Assembly: GCF_001455965.1 (NCBI RefSeq)
Contig: NZ_LKKO01000021.1
Span: 42,799-106,798, forward strand
Length of the DNA stretch: 64,000 nt
Source of the DNA: Methylobacterium sp. GXS13
GTDB lineage: Bacteria; Pseudomonadota; Alphaproteobacteria; Rhizobiales; Beijerinckiaceae
Direction of reading: 5' to 3'
Numbering within the stretch: the first letter of the stretch is position 1; every line of letters starts with the position of its first letter. The translations under genes and the position numbers were made by a program. Shown one piece after another: positions 1-8,773 of this stretch. The notes beneath the pieces were generated by a model. That model was not told the origin of the DNA. It saw nothing but the letters and a program-made list of their open reading frames with translations, and did not search any database.

Positions 1-2
1 TA

Positions 3-65
3 CTGCCGATGAACAGGCGGCTGGATGCCTGTATCTTCTCGGTCGATGACTTGTTCGAGCGCTAG
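3..65 (+). CDS. C-terminal tail of an unidentified protein cut by the window start
   Basis: A frame open from the left edge ends in TAG at 63-65 and encodes about 20 residues (LPMNRRLDACIFSVDDLFER). The mixed hydrophobic and charged composition looks protein-like. The next gene starts about 110 bases later on the same strand. With so little sequence the family cannot be identified, and the frame could be open by chance. Confidence 0.3.
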   Translation: MPMNRRLDACIFSVDDLFER

Positions 66-176
66 ACTGCGCTTAGCCTCTGAGCGCGTTCTTCCAAATT
101 CACGCCGGGTTCGAACAGATTCCGGACATCGTCAGGCAAGGATGCGCCGGCGGGGCGTGTCAGTGAGATTGAGGAC

Positions 177-1082
177 ATGACGGTCACGACGATGCAGACG
201 CGTGACATCGGCTCCTGGCCGAAGAACATCGCATTGGCCCGCAGCACGGGGCGGGGCTGGCGGGACATCCACGCGCAGCACGTCGCCGTAGAGCCCTGGA
301 CGGGGACACTCGACCCGGTCGGCAACCCCTGCCTCGGCTACTGCGTCAATCGTCCCGCGCAGATCCGCCGGCGCATCGGGCGCGGCGGCACGACCGAAAC
401 GCGCACCCTGCGTCCCCGCCAGTTCCACCTGATCCCTGCCCATGACGAGAGCGAATGGCAGAGACGGGGGCGCTCCGAGATGCTGGCGATGCATCTCCGC
501 CAGGGATTGATCGACGAGACCGCACGCCAGATGTGGAGCGCGGCCGCCTCCCAGGTCGAGCTCGACGTGCCGCTCGGGACGTCCGACCCGCTCTTGGAGC
601 AGTTGGCGCTGGCTATCCTGGAGATCATGCGGGAGGAGCCGGATCCCTCGTCGGCGCTCTACGTCGACGAGTTGGTCCACGCCATGGTTGTGCGACTCGT
701 TCGGATCTACACAGCCAACGGTCGCTCATCGCGGCGGGGGCCAGACAGGCAGGTTCTCGATCGCGGCGAGATGAGGCGCGTCCGCGACCTGATCGAGGAC
801 CGCCTTGCCGACGATCTATCCCTCGAGGCCATCGCAGGCGAGGTCGGTGTATCCTCACGCTCCTTGTCCCGCGCCTGTCTCCGGCAATGGGGCACGACGG
901 TCCATCAATACGTGCTGTCACGCCGGGTGGAGCGGGCCAAAAACCTGCTCCTCTCGACGGATCTGACCGTTACCTCGATCGCGCTGGATACGGGCTTCTC
1001 AAGCCAGAGCCATCTAGCGACAGCGTTTCGCCGGGTGACGGGACTCACACCGAAGAGTTATAGGGTCTGCGGACAATCCTGA
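177..1082 (+). CDS. AraC family transcriptional regulator
   Basis: 301 aa. The C-terminal third (about residues 195-298) is a typical AraC double helix-turn-helix: LSLEAIAGEVGVSSRSLSRA is the first HTH, and SIALDTGFSSQSHLATAFRR followed by GLTPKSY is the second. The N-terminal about 180 residues resemble the AraC-binding-like sensor domain of this family (a stretch like RQFHLIPAHDESEW followed by a helical linker). It is expected to be a cytoplasmic DNA-binding activator, probably responding to a small organic ligand. ATG at 177 is the first start in frame after a GC-rich leader. No adjacent gene on the same strand shows what it controls; the nearest gene downstream is the convergent outer-membrane SphA-type gene, which may be its target. 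The ligand is unknown. Confidence 0.85.
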   Translation: MTVTTMQTRDIGSWPKNIALARSTGRGWRDIHAQHVAVEPWTGTLDPVGNPCLGYCVNRPAQIRRRIGRGGTTETRTLRPRQFHLIPAHDESEWQRRGRSEMLAMHLRQGLIDETARQMWSAAASQVELDVPLGTSDPLLEQLALAILEIMREEPDPSSALYVDELVHAMVVRLVRIYTANGRSSRRGPDRQVLDRGEMRRVRDLIEDRLADDLSLEAIAGEVGVSSRSLSRACLRQWGTTVHQYVLSRRVERAKNLLLSTDLTVTSIALDTGFSSQSHLATAFRRVTGLTPKSYRVCGQS

Positions 1083-1689
1083 TCTGGAGATGCGAATTTT
1101 GACAGCAATCTGGGCTGCAGAACCTGCAGGATCTGTGCGGGCCTGCTGAGTCTTTCTAGCACGTCCCAACGATGAAAACCTCGCGGAAAAATGCGGCTTG
1201 GTGGCAAGCATCTTGGAATACTGGTCCCATGAACTCTCGCATAGGGGTTGGGTCCATTCGTAGAGTCGAAACCCGTCCCTCGTGGATCATGTGGCCGTTG
1301 TCGAACATGCAGGCCCGTTGTTTGCTCCCGGTCGCGCAGAGAGAGGCAGGACGGCAACAATAAGAGCCACGCGGTAGACCGGGTTTGGCCGATATCGGTA
1401 TGGCTAGTATCGGATGAATTTCCAATCAAAGCGGGCGTTGGCTGTCCAAGTACTTGCGATCAAGACTAATCGATGAATCCAGCCTACTTGGTACAGGGCC
1501 GCAGCCTCTGTCGCGGCGGTCGTTTCGGCAACTTTGTACCATCCCCGTGTGCCAGCGGGGCCGAGCGGGTTTAGCTGTTGAGACCGGGCCGCTCGGCCCC
1601 TATCGAAGCGTGGACCCTGGGAAGGATTTCCACTTCGATTCCGTGTGCACCACGGCCGCGTACGGATCGTGGTGGATGAGCGCTTGACG
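1083..1689. other. gene-poor gap between AraC gene and SphA-type gene
   Basis: About 600 bases between convergent genes with no convincing coding sequence. Short open frames exist on both strands, but none has a recognisable domain, a good ribosome site or clear codon bias. The stretch is less GC-rich than its surroundings, so it may hold decayed or transferred DNA. A minus-strand frame around 1156-1425 has a faint resemblance to the end of an ABC ATPase, which is not strong enough to call. Confidence 0.4.
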
Positions 1690-2661
1690 TCAGCCCTTGC
1701 GGACCAGTGGGGCTACCACCGCAGCCGGCGCCGGCGGGGTGTAGAGCGGGACGACGAAGCGGACGAAGCCGTCGGTCGAGTAGTTGTCTCGGGTCCGGCC
1801 GAGCGCGTTCGTGTACTGGGCGCCGGTGACCACGTCGCGTGCCACATACGCCTGAACGGTGAAGGCCTTGAAATCGTAACCGATGAGGCCGCCGACGGCG
1901 AAGCGGCCGCGATTGCCGTTCGCGGCGCTGAACTGGCTGGTGTCGAAGTTGTAGACACCGTAGGCGACCGGGCCGATCTCGAAGTTGCCGAACTTCTTTG
2001 TGGCGGTCAGATCCAGCAGAATTGCATCCGAGAGGCGGATTGGACCGATCGCTGCACCGACGGGACCACCGAAGCGGCCGGGCGTGTCGTAGACGTTGCC
2101 GGTCAGATTGGCGGTGATGTTCCAGCCGTCGCCGGTGTAGCTGCCGGCGACGCCGAACCTGTACGTGTTCGAAGAGAATTGCGGCAGCACCGGCGTGCCA
2201 GCCAAGCCGGTCCCGAGCGAGCCGCTGCCGGCATCGAGGTCGTTCAAGTGGACGCCGCCCAGGAAACTGACGCCGAAATTGTTGCCGAGGTCGAACGCCC
2301 AGATGCCGGCAAGGAGGGTACCGACGTTGATCGAGATATCCTTGTTTCGCTGGCCGGCGCCGTTGCGGGTGAAGGCGAACACGGTGGGCTGAGCGACGAG
2401 CGCTTCGATGCGGCCGCCGAAAGGTGTCAGCGGGGTCGACCAGAGCAGGAACGGGACGTTGATCGCGGTGTCGGGCGAGAAGGGCTGATCGGTGCGACGG
2501 TAAATGAAGGTATCGACCGCGTAGAGGCCCTCGGGCAACGGCGCGCCGGCGGCGAGGCCGACCTGCTCGCCCGGGATCGTTGTGGCTTGGGCGGAGGCGG
2601 CCGTCGCGCTCAGCGCGACGGCCGCAGCGCCTGCGAGCGTTGCCGTGATCCTGTTCAGCAT
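1690..2661 (-). CDS. SphA/MetA-pathway family outer membrane protein (transporter-like)
   Basis: 323 aa from ATG at 2661; a TTG two codons upstream is a less likely start, because AAGAAGGGG lies at workable distance from the ATG. Residues 1-25 form a signal peptide ending in an Ala-rich SATAASAQA cleavage region. The rest is rich in alternating aromatic and small residues and Gly/Asn turns, as in beta-barrels of the Phenol_MetA_deg / SphA family, and ends in a hydrophobic strand (FVRFVVPLY) before a short Pro/Ala tail. Family members are found near aromatic-compound degradation genes and are thought to help uptake of hydrophobic substrates. Here no catabolic operon is adjacent, so the substrate is unknown. 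Family assignment rests on overall pattern, not on a diagnostic motif. Confidence 0.75.
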   Translation of the reverse strand: MLNRITATLAGAAAVALSATAASAQATTIPGEQVGLAAGAPLPEGLYAVDTFIYRRTDQPFSPDTAINVPFLLWSTPLTPFGGRIEALVAQPTVFAFTRNGAGQRNKDISINVGTLLAGIWAFDLGNNFGVSFLGGVHLNDLDAGSGSLGTGLAGTPVLPQFSSNTYRFGVAGSYTGDGWNITANLTGNVYDTPGRFGGPVGAAIGPIRLSDAILLDLTATKKFGNFEIGPVAYGVYNFDTSQFSAANGNRGRFAVGGLIGYDFKAFTVQAYVARDVVTGAQYTNALGRTRDNYSTDGFVRFVVPLYTPPAPAAVVAPLVRKG

Positions 2662-3312
2662 CCTCAATCCCCTTCTTGCCGGGCGCAGGCCGCGCGTTCC
2701 CGTTCGCCGGAAAGCCCCGGCGCAGATACCGATCGATTGTTTTGTTGGACTTCAGCGTCTTAGTTGTATGGAAACGCGATCAATTTGTACGCATTCCCAT
2801 ATCGACTATGAGTGTGTCATTGTTTGACTTTGAGTCTACTGCAAAAAGGACGATCGATACGAGGGCGCGCGCTCATGTTGCTGCGAAAGCACGCTTGTCG
2901 GCGGCCAGATCGAAACATGCCGGAGCTCGCTCGCACGGCTGTGGCATCTAGGAAATGCGAGTAAGGACGACCGCTTAGAACTCAGCCGTGCCTCTATCGG
3001 GCGCTTGAGCGATCAACTCTCACGAGCGGTGTCCCAGCGTCTTGGATGGCCTGTTCTTAAACAGACCGTCTACGCAGAGGTTCGGCATATCTCATGTGGG
3101 GCGGGCAGCATGCTGGAGGGACAATCCAACGCCACGACGCCTGAAGGGCAGCTTCGAAGGCCTTCTCCTACGCGCAGGTGAGCGACTGCGTGGCATCAGG
3201 CTTCGAGGCTTGATCAACCCGCACCCGAGATAACGCGATGGTTAGGCTGTCTCAAACACCGGCTGAGGCAGCTATCGGTGCCGTCCCAGCTGCCGCGTCG
3301 GGAGCGCCTCAC
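2662..3312. other. gap of about 650 bases without a supported gene
   Basis: This lies upstream of the minus-strand SphA-type gene and downstream of the minus-strand flavoprotein gene. It contains an AT-richer part (about 2740-2880) that would be the natural place for the SphA-type promoter. The short frames here lack domains, ribosome sites and consistent codon use, and I see no repeat or RNA gene. Confidence 0.4.
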
Positions 3313-4581
3313 CTACACGGCGAACTTCAGGGCGAACCGCTCGGCGCCGAGGCGCGTCTGGATGGTCTGCGCGACGAACTCGGCATCGCGGCCGACCGCG
3401 CCGAAGCGGCCCGAGCCCCAAGTATTCAGCCAGGGCAGACCGATGAAGGAGACTCCGTCCTCCTGCGTCACGCCGCGCTTGTGCTTGGGGTTTCCCGCGC
3501 CGTTGAACACGGACGCGTCGAGCCATCGGAAGTCCGGCGTGAAGCCGATGCACCAGACGATCGCGGTGATGCCGGAGCCTTCGAGGGCAAGACGGGTGAT
3601 GGGCTCGCCCGGCTCCCAAACGGGGGTGTAGTGCGCCTGCACCGGAGCATCGACGTTGTTTTCGGCAATGTACTTGTCGATGGCCGCGTTGATGCCGTTG
3701 TACGTGCGGTCGGCCCCGTCGAGTGAGCGCTTGAGATTGTCGCGGAAACGTAGGCTGCCGTCGGCAAAATCTTCCAGCACACCGTAGAGCTTCATGCCCT
3801 CCTTGGCGAAGCGGCGCAGGTCGATGTCCCGGCCACCGTCGCGGCCGGTCACGTAGTGATTGGTGTTGTCGCGGACGCCGTCGCGCAGCGGATGGTTGTC
3901 GACGGTCATCTCGTAGTAGCCCATATCGGCGAGCCAGGTGACGACGTCGCGGCCCCGGTAGAACCGGGCGCAGCGCGGCGCGTCGCCCACCGCGAGATGC
4001 ACGGCGCGGCCGGCGAGATGCAGGTCTTCGGCGATCTGCGCGCCGGACTGACCTGAGCCGACCACCAGAACTTCGCCCTCCGGCAGTTGGGCCGGGTTGC
4101 GATACTGGTTCGAGTGAATTTGCGTGACCGACCCCGGCAATTTCTCGGCCATGCGCGGGATGATCGGGGTGTGATAGCCGCCCGAGGCGACCACGACTTC
4201 GTTCGCCGTGTAGTCGCCGTCCGAGGTCTTCACTGAGAAAACACCGTCGTCGCGCCGTTCGACGCGTGTGACCGCGACACCCTCGCGGAGCGGTGGGTTC
4301 ACCTTCGCCACGAAGCCCTTCAGGTACGCGACGATCTCGTCCTTCTTCATGAACCCGTCTGGATCCGGCCCGTCGTAGGGATGGCCGGGCAGGTCGCACT
4401 GCCAATTCGGCGTGACCAGGCAGAACGTGTCCCAGCGCTGGCTCGACCACGTGTGCGCGGCCGTATGCTTCTCGAAGACGAGATGATCGATCCCGCGCTG
4501 CTTCAGGTGATAGCTGACCGAGAGACCGGCCTGGCCACCGCCGACGATGGCGACCGGGACGTGACGGGGCGTGGACGTCAT
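3313..4581 (-). CDS. nitH: MSMEG_0569 family flavin-dependent oxidoreductase (Nit1C cluster)
   Basis: 422 aa FAD/NAD(P)H flavoprotein of the monooxygenase type. The FAD-binding Rossmann motif is at the N-terminus (VAIVGGGQAG, about residues 9-18) and a second nucleotide-binding motif (VVGSGQSG) lies near residue 172, as in class B flavoprotein monooxygenases. ATG at 4581 directly precedes the FAD fold. It is the last gene of the minus-strand cluster, 39 bases after the small MSMEG_0570 gene. In other bacteria this flavoprotein is a constant member of the nitrilase-containing Nit1C cluster, which has been linked to growth on cyanide as a nitrogen source. The reaction has not been settled to my knowledge; N- or C-hydroxylation of a pathway intermediate is an inference. 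Confidence 0.88.
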   Translation of the reverse strand: MTSTPRHVPVAIVGGGQAGLSVSYHLKQRGIDHLVFEKHTAAHTWSSQRWDTFCLVTPNWQCDLPGHPYDGPDPDGFMKKDEIVAYLKGFVAKVNPPLREGVAVTRVERRDDGVFSVKTSDGDYTANEVVVASGGYHTPIIPRMAEKLPGSVTQIHSNQYRNPAQLPEGEVLVVGSGQSGAQIAEDLHLAGRAVHLAVGDAPRCARFYRGRDVVTWLADMGYYEMTVDNHPLRDGVRDNTNHYVTGRDGGRDIDLRRFAKEGMKLYGVLEDFADGSLRFRDNLKRSLDGADRTYNGINAAIDKYIAENNVDAPVQAHYTPVWEPGEPITRLALEGSGITAIVWCIGFTPDFRWLDASVFNGAGNPKHKRGVTQEDGVSFIGLPWLNTWGSGRFGAVGRDAEFVAQTIQTRLGAERFALKFAV

Positions 4582-4620
4582 GGCTCTAACTCCGCGATGG
4601 TTCGAGGGGAGGCGCCGGGT

Positions 4621-4902
4621 TCAGGACTCGAAGGTCTCGACCGTGACGAGGCCCCCGGGGTCCTGCCGCTTCGCTGCGGTCTCGATCCGGGCGAGTTGGG
4701 CCATCGCCGACGCGCACGCGAAGCCGTATTTCTCGCGCACCCGCTCACTCGCGATGGTGAGGGCCGTGCGGGTCTTCTCGACGAAGTCGTCGAGGGCGTA
4801 GCTCTCGCCGACCGCGAGGAAATCCTTCACGACGAGGGAGGGCGAGTAGCAGGCCTCGCGCCGGCCATCGGGCCAGCGGATGTGGAAGTGCATCTCAGGC
4901 AT
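4621..4902 (-). CDS. nitG: MSMEG_0570 family nitrogen starvation response protein
   Basis: 93 aa small protein starting MPEMHFHIRWPDG, with a conserved-looking N-terminal strand and an acidic helical C-terminal half. It matches the small protein that sits between the glycosyltransferase and the flavoprotein in Nit1C-type clusters (named after M. smegmatis MSMEG_0570). Its ATG overlaps the end of the upstream glycosyltransferase gene by 8 bases, which implies translational coupling. No catalytic motif is visible, so a role as a carrier, chaperone or accessory subunit is only a guess. Assignment rests on sequence style and position. Confidence 0.82.
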   Translation of the reverse strand: MPEMHFHIRWPDGRREACYSPSLVVKDFLAVGESYALDDFVEKTRTALTIASERVREKYGFACASAMAQLARIETAAKRQDPGGLVTVETFES

Positions 4903-6070
4903 GGATCGGCTCCCGTTCGACGCGGGCGCAGGCCGCGTAGGTATCGAGGTGACGCTCGGCGCAGGCGCGCCAGGCGTGAGCGGCGGCCCGGGTCAAGCCG
5001 GCAGCACGAAGCCTCGCGCGCGTCATCGGCGCCAGGGCGGCCGTCATGGCGTCGGCGATGTCACGGGCATCGCCGGGATCGACGAAGAGGGCGTCGTCGC
5101 TCCGGAGGTACTCGGTGAAGGGCGGCAGACGAGAGACGATTGCCGGGGTGCCGCAGGCCATGGCCTCCAGGACGCAGAGCCCGAAACCCTCCGTCCAGGA
5201 TGGAAAGGCGAGGACGGCCGCCCTGCGATAGAAGGCCGGCATCTCCTCTTGCAATACGGGCCCGGTCTCGATCACCGCCTCGCCGCGTCCGATCGCAAGC
5301 CCATGTGCTCGCAGAGCGGCGCGACATCGGGCGCCGTAGGCGGCGTGGTCGAGGAGCGATGCGCCGCCGACAATCACGAGCTGCGCTTGGCGATGGCGTC
5401 GGCGCAGGAGCGCGAAAGCCTCGATGATCCCGGCTGTGTTCTTACGCGCCTCGAATCCGCCGACGCTCAGAACGACCGGCCCGACACCGAGGCCCCAGCG
5501 CTCCCTCACGATCAGGTCGGCATCGGTCGGCGCCTCTCGGTAGATCGCCAGGTCCACGCCGTTCCCGACGACGCCGATCTCCGTACCGCGATCGGTCTCG
5601 ATCCGGTCGGCCCAGGTACGGCTGACACAGAGCAGGCGCGTGGCCTCACGAATGGAGCGATCCTGCCAGTCCGCCAGCACCGGGTCGGAGAAGCTGTCGA
5701 CGTGGTGGACCGTGCGCACGAAACCGGGGATCAAGCGGCGGTGTTTCAGCGTCGCGAGCGCGTTGCCGCCGATGCCGCAATGGGCGTGAAAGACGTCGAA
5801 GTCGCAGGCGGCGGGCGACGCGAAGTGGCGCAGGTAATCGTCGATGCGAGCCCGCACGAGGTCGACCGTCGTACCAGCCACCGGCTTTGCGGCCACCGAG
5901 ACCGTCGGGCAGGCGGCCGCGCGAAAGAAGCCGCGCCCGGACGGATCCGGCGCGTGGACCACCGCCTCATGCCCGAGCGCGCACAGGGCTTCGGCCAGGG
6001 CGAGGCAGTGCGCGACGCCGCCCCGTGGATTGGTGGAGTGGGTCAGGACGGCGATGCGCAGAGTCGTCAT
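4895..6070 (-). CDS. MSMEG_0565 family glycosyltransferase (GT4-like)
   Basis: 391 aa glycosyltransferase of the GT-B fold. The N-terminal half begins with LRIAVLTHSTNPRGGVAHC, the Gly-rich donor-side loop seen in GT4 enzymes. The C-terminal half has the nucleotide-sugar site with FPSWTEGFGLCVLEAMACG (about residues 283-301), including the E-x7-E pattern. It lies inside the nitrilase cluster and overlaps its upstream neighbour by 4 bases (ATGA), so it is co-translated. The family is restricted to this type of cluster, which suggests that the pathway makes or uses a glycosylated intermediate. The acceptor and sugar are unknown. It is one of two pathway genes without a simple role in nitrile hydrolysis. 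Confidence 0.87.
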   Translation of the reverse strand: MTTLRIAVLTHSTNPRGGVAHCLALAEALCALGHEAVVHAPDPSGRGFFRAAACPTVSVAAKPVAGTTVDLVRARIDDYLRHFASPAACDFDVFHAHCGIGGNALATLKHRRLIPGFVRTVHHVDSFSDPVLADWQDRSIREATRLLCVSRTWADRIETDRGTEIGVVGNGVDLAIYREAPTDADLIVRERWGLGVGPVVLSVGGFEARKNTAGIIEAFALLRRRHRQAQLVIVGGASLLDHAAYGARCRAALRAHGLAIGRGEAVIETGPVLQEEMPAFYRRAAVLAFPSWTEGFGLCVLEAMACGTPAIVSRLPPFTEYLRSDDALFVDPGDARDIADAMTAALAPMTRARLRAAGLTRAAAHAWRACAERHLDTYAACARVEREPIHA

Positions 6071-7062
6071 CGGACGGCACCCATGCCGTCCTGGCCACAG
6101 CCGATCAGCGGGCTGACCGTGAAGTCCCAGACCACGGCCTCTTCGCCGGAGGCGTCGCGCACCCGGGCGACCCGGCTTGCATCGAGCTTACCGACCGTGG
6201 CGACCGCGATGTCTCGTTCTGTAAACCGTGCGAGGACGTCCGGCGTGCAGTCCGGGCGCACGCTCAGAAGGTAGCCGAAGCTCGGGAAGGCGGTGAGCCA
6301 GCGGTCGAGCGGGATGCCGGCGGGTCGCGGGATCGCGTCGAGGTCTATGACGCCGCCGACATGCGAGCATTCCAGCAGCATCAGGGCGGTGCCGACGACG
6401 CCCGCCATGCTGATATCCTTGGCCGCCCGGCACAGCCCGCTATCCGCCAAGCCCGGCAGCAGCGCGAGATCACCGCGCAGGCGCGCGCCCGCCGTCCCGG
6501 TCGAGGCGTCCCAGTACGGGTATGGGTCGCGGAAGCGTCCGCGCAGGTCGATCGCCGCGACGAGATCATCGCCGGGTGCTGCGTCGAAGCTCGTGAGCAG
6601 CCTTGGGCCAGCGCGGCCGAGCACGGCGACCGCGAGGTTGCCGGCTTCAGCGCGCGTGTTGGTGTGACCGCCGACGATCGGGACGCCGTAGAGCGCCGCT
6701 GCGTCGGACAGGCCTGCCAGGATCGGATCCGCCGCCGCGGCATCCCGGCTCCACAGCGCGTCGACCACCGCGAGCGGGCGCCCACCCATGGCGGCGATGT
6801 CGCTGAGGTTGACCATGATGCCGCAATAGCCAGCGAAGTACGGATCGGCCGCGACGAAGCTGTCGAGGAAGCCCTCGATGGCGAACAGCAGGTGTCCGTC
6901 GCCATCCGGTATGGCGGCACAATCGTCGCCGACCGGTACCGCGGCGTGCCGGCTGTTCAGCCCGAGCCGCTCGACCACGGCATCGATGTCGCGCTTGTGT
7001 GCGACCCCGCGCGCGTCGCGGATCTGACCGGCCAGAAACTGGATGTCGAAGCCCGCCGACAT
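6067..7062 (-). CDS. nitF: Sll0787 family AIR-synthase-like protein
   Basis: 331 aa protein of the AIR synthase (PurM/HypE/ThiL/SelD) superfamily. The N-terminal half has the ATP-binding-type segment AVPVGDDCAAI (about residues 48-58) and MVNLSDIAAMGGRPLAVVDALW, typical of this fold; KDISMAGVVGTALMLLE is the C-terminal Gly-rich helix region. Family members bind ATP and activate a carbonyl or amide as a phosphate. ATG at 7062 overlaps the acetyltransferase stop by one base (TGATG), and the stop overlaps the glycosyltransferase start by four. The protein is a fixed member of Nit1C-type clusters; its substrate there is unknown, but ATP-dependent ring closure or activation is a reasonable inference. 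Confidence 0.87.
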   Translation of the reverse strand: MSAGFDIQFLAGQIRDARGVAHKRDIDAVVERLGLNSRHAAVPVGDDCAAIPDGDGHLLFAIEGFLDSFVAADPYFAGYCGIMVNLSDIAAMGGRPLAVVDALWSRDAAAADPILAGLSDAAALYGVPIVGGHTNTRAEAGNLAVAVLGRAGPRLLTSFDAAPGDDLVAAIDLRGRFRDPYPYWDASTGTAGARLRGDLALLPGLADSGLCRAAKDISMAGVVGTALMLLECSHVGGVIDLDAIPRPAGIPLDRWLTAFPSFGYLLSVRPDCTPDVLARFTERDIAVATVGKLDASRVARVRDASGEEAVVWDFTVSPLIGCGQDGMGAVR

Positions 7063-7607
7063 CACGCTGCCTTGCGGAATGTGACGAGCCCGTGTTCGGG
7101 GTCGTGCATCGGCGGGTAGGCCGCGAGGTCCGCTTGCATCAGGTGATGCGGCCGCCCGTGCAGGGCGACTTGCTCGAGGCTCGTCCAGTGCAGGGCCTGG
7201 AACAACGGAACATTCCGATCCTGCACGTGGGCCAGGAACCGTGTGCAGCCCCGGGCATGGGCCGAGGACACCGCGACCTGGATGAGCCCAGCTCCCAGGG
7301 CAGCGGTGCCGCGGAACGGTCCGGCGACCGCCAAACGGGACCCCCACCATGCGCCGGCACGCTCTGACGCTTCGTGGATGCGGACGGTGCCGACGACCGC
7401 GTCGGCGTCGCCGCCGAGCGTCGAGAGGGCACAGATCGGGATCGCATGCGCGTCGACAGCGTCCCGGTCGTCCCCGCTGAAGATGCGCTGCTCCGTGCAG
7501 AAGACCTGGCGGCGCAGGGCCGCGCAGGCGTTCCGCTCCCAGGAACTCGTGGCGAACTTGATGCGGAAGTGGCTCGGCCAATAGGCTGGTACGGGCTCGA
7601 AGATCAT
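7062..7607 (-). CDS. nitE: MSMEG_0567/Sll0786 family N-acetyltransferase
   Basis: 181 aa GNAT-fold protein. ATG at 7607 ([10 protein letters not shown]) is chosen over a longer open frame because it overlaps the upstream radical SAM stop by four bases (ATGA), as at other junctions of this operon. The central part (VGTVRIHEA, then a Gly/Ala loop LGAGLIQVAVSSA) fits GNAT motifs where acetyl-CoA binds, and RNVPLFQALHW matches the late N-x-x-x-x-x-Y/H-x-x-x-G-F-type motif region. The acyl acceptor is unknown. Cluster position between the radical SAM and AIR-synthase-like genes identifies it as the acetyltransferase usual in the nitrogen-starvation Nit1C set. Confidence 0.86.
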   Translation of the reverse strand: MIFEPVPAYWPSHFRIKFATSSWERNACAALRRQVFCTEQRIFSGDDRDAVDAHAIPICALSTLGGDADAVVGTVRIHEASERAGAWWGSRLAVAGPFRGTAALGAGLIQVAVSSAHARGCTRFLAHVQDRNVPLFQALHWTSLEQVALHGRPHHLMQADLAAYPPMHDPEHGLVTFRKAA

Positions 7608-8773
7608 GAGACCGCCCCCGCGCGCTCGTAGGTGGAGAGCGCCGAGCAGGCGCCGCAGCGCCCGCATCCGGCCTTGATGTCGGTCGAGCGAAGATCCGCG
7701 CCGACCAGCATGTCCGCGAGGGGTTTGAGGATGCCGTGCATGAGATCGGGGCCGGGCGCCGGATGGCTCTCCAGTGGCGTGCCCGAGATCGGCACGAACG
7801 GCACCACGAACGGGTAGACGCCCATCCCGATCAGGCGCTCGGCCATCGCCAGGATCGCCTCCGGCGTGTCGCCCAGCCCGGCCAGGATGTAGGTCGAGAC
7901 CTGGCCCCGCCCGAAGACGGGAACGGCGGCCTCGAAGGCCGCGTAGTACCGCTCAAGCGGCACGCTGGCCTTGCCGGGCATGATCCGGGCCCGGACCTCG
8001 GGCGTGACGGCCTCCAGATGCATGCCGAGGGCATCGATGCCCGACGCTTTCATCCGCTCGAACCAGCGGTCGTCATCCGGCGGCTCGCACTGCGCCTGGA
8101 TCGGCAGGTCGACCGCGGCCTTGACGGCGAAGGCGCTCTCGCAGAGCACGGCAGCGCCCCGGTCGGTCGCGTTCGGCGTGCCGGTCGTCATGACCATGTG
8201 CTTGACGCCGTCGAGGAGCACGGCTGCGCGGGCGACCTCGGCAAGCTGTTCGGGCGTCTTGTGCGCGACCGTGCGACCGGCGGCGAGCGATTGGCCGATC
8301 GAGCAGAACTGACAGGTCTTCGTACGGCTCGCGTAGCGGATACAGGTCTGGAGCACGGTGGTGGCGAGCACGTCCCGCCCGTGCAGAACGGCGATCTTCG
8401 AATACGGCACGCCGTCGAAGGTCGAGAGCGCGTAGAAGCGCGGCTTGCCCGGGAAGGTCGCCTGCCCGATCACCACGCCGTCATGTTCGATCACCGAGAC
8501 CCCGTTGTCGTCCGGGCGGCGGACCAGAAAGGGCGAATCGAAGGCGGCCTCGGTGTGGACCGGCACCATCACGGTCCGGCCCGCGATGGTCATGGCCTTG
8601 TGGTCCGACGGACCGGCCCCGCCGCGGCGGCTCGGTGCCCCGGCGCGGCTGTCGGCGAGCCTAACGCCGTAGGACTGCAATGCGTTGATCAGGCGCTCCG
8701 TCGGCATCCCGACCAGGCCCGCCACCACCGGCGGGAACGTGGGAAGGCTCGTCGGAAGCGGGCTGCTGCTCAT
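7604..8773 (-). CDS. nitD: MSMEG_0568 family radical SAM protein
   Basis: 389 aa. The Fe-S cluster motif is C-x9-C-x2-C ([14 protein letters not shown], about residues 143-156) instead of the canonical C-x3-C-x2-C. This resembles the pattern I associate with this family and with some non-canonical radical SAM enzymes. Downstream segments MVMTTGTPN and [10 protein letters not shown] are consistent with the TIM-barrel SAM-binding loops. A second set of cysteines near the C-terminus (CGRCGACSA) could bind an extra cluster. ATG at 8773 has GGAG upstream; a second ATG at 8707 is also possible and would cut the 113-base overlap with the nitrilase gene. Its product in the nitrilase pathway is unknown. 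Confidence 0.88.
   Translation of the reverse strand: MSSSPLPTSLPTFPPVVAGLVGMPTERLINALQSYGVRLADSRAGAPSRRGGAGPSDHKAMTIAGRTVMVPVHTEAAFDSPFLVRRPDDNGVSVIEHDGVVIGQATFPGKPRFYALSTFDGVPYSKIAVLHGRDVLATTVLQTCIRYASRTKTCQFCSIGQSLAAGRTVAHKTPEQLAEVARAAVLLDGVKHMVMTTGTPNATDRGAAVLCESAFAVKAAVDLPIQAQCEPPDDDRWFERMKASGIDALGMHLEAVTPEVRARIMPGKASVPLERYYAAFEAAVPVFGRGQVSTYILAGLGDTPEAILAMAERLIGMGVYPFVVPFVPISGTPLESHPAPGPDLMHGILKPLADMLVGADLRSTDIKAGCGRCGACSALSTYERAGAVS

Noticed and set aside
132..680. Minus-strand open frame opposite the AraC regulator
   Set aside because: It is the shadow of a well-supported AraC gene with HTH motifs on the plus strand.
1156..1425. Minus-strand frame resembling an ABC ATPase tail
   Set aside because: The likeness is limited to a short stretch and no Walker motifs are present, so it cannot be supported.
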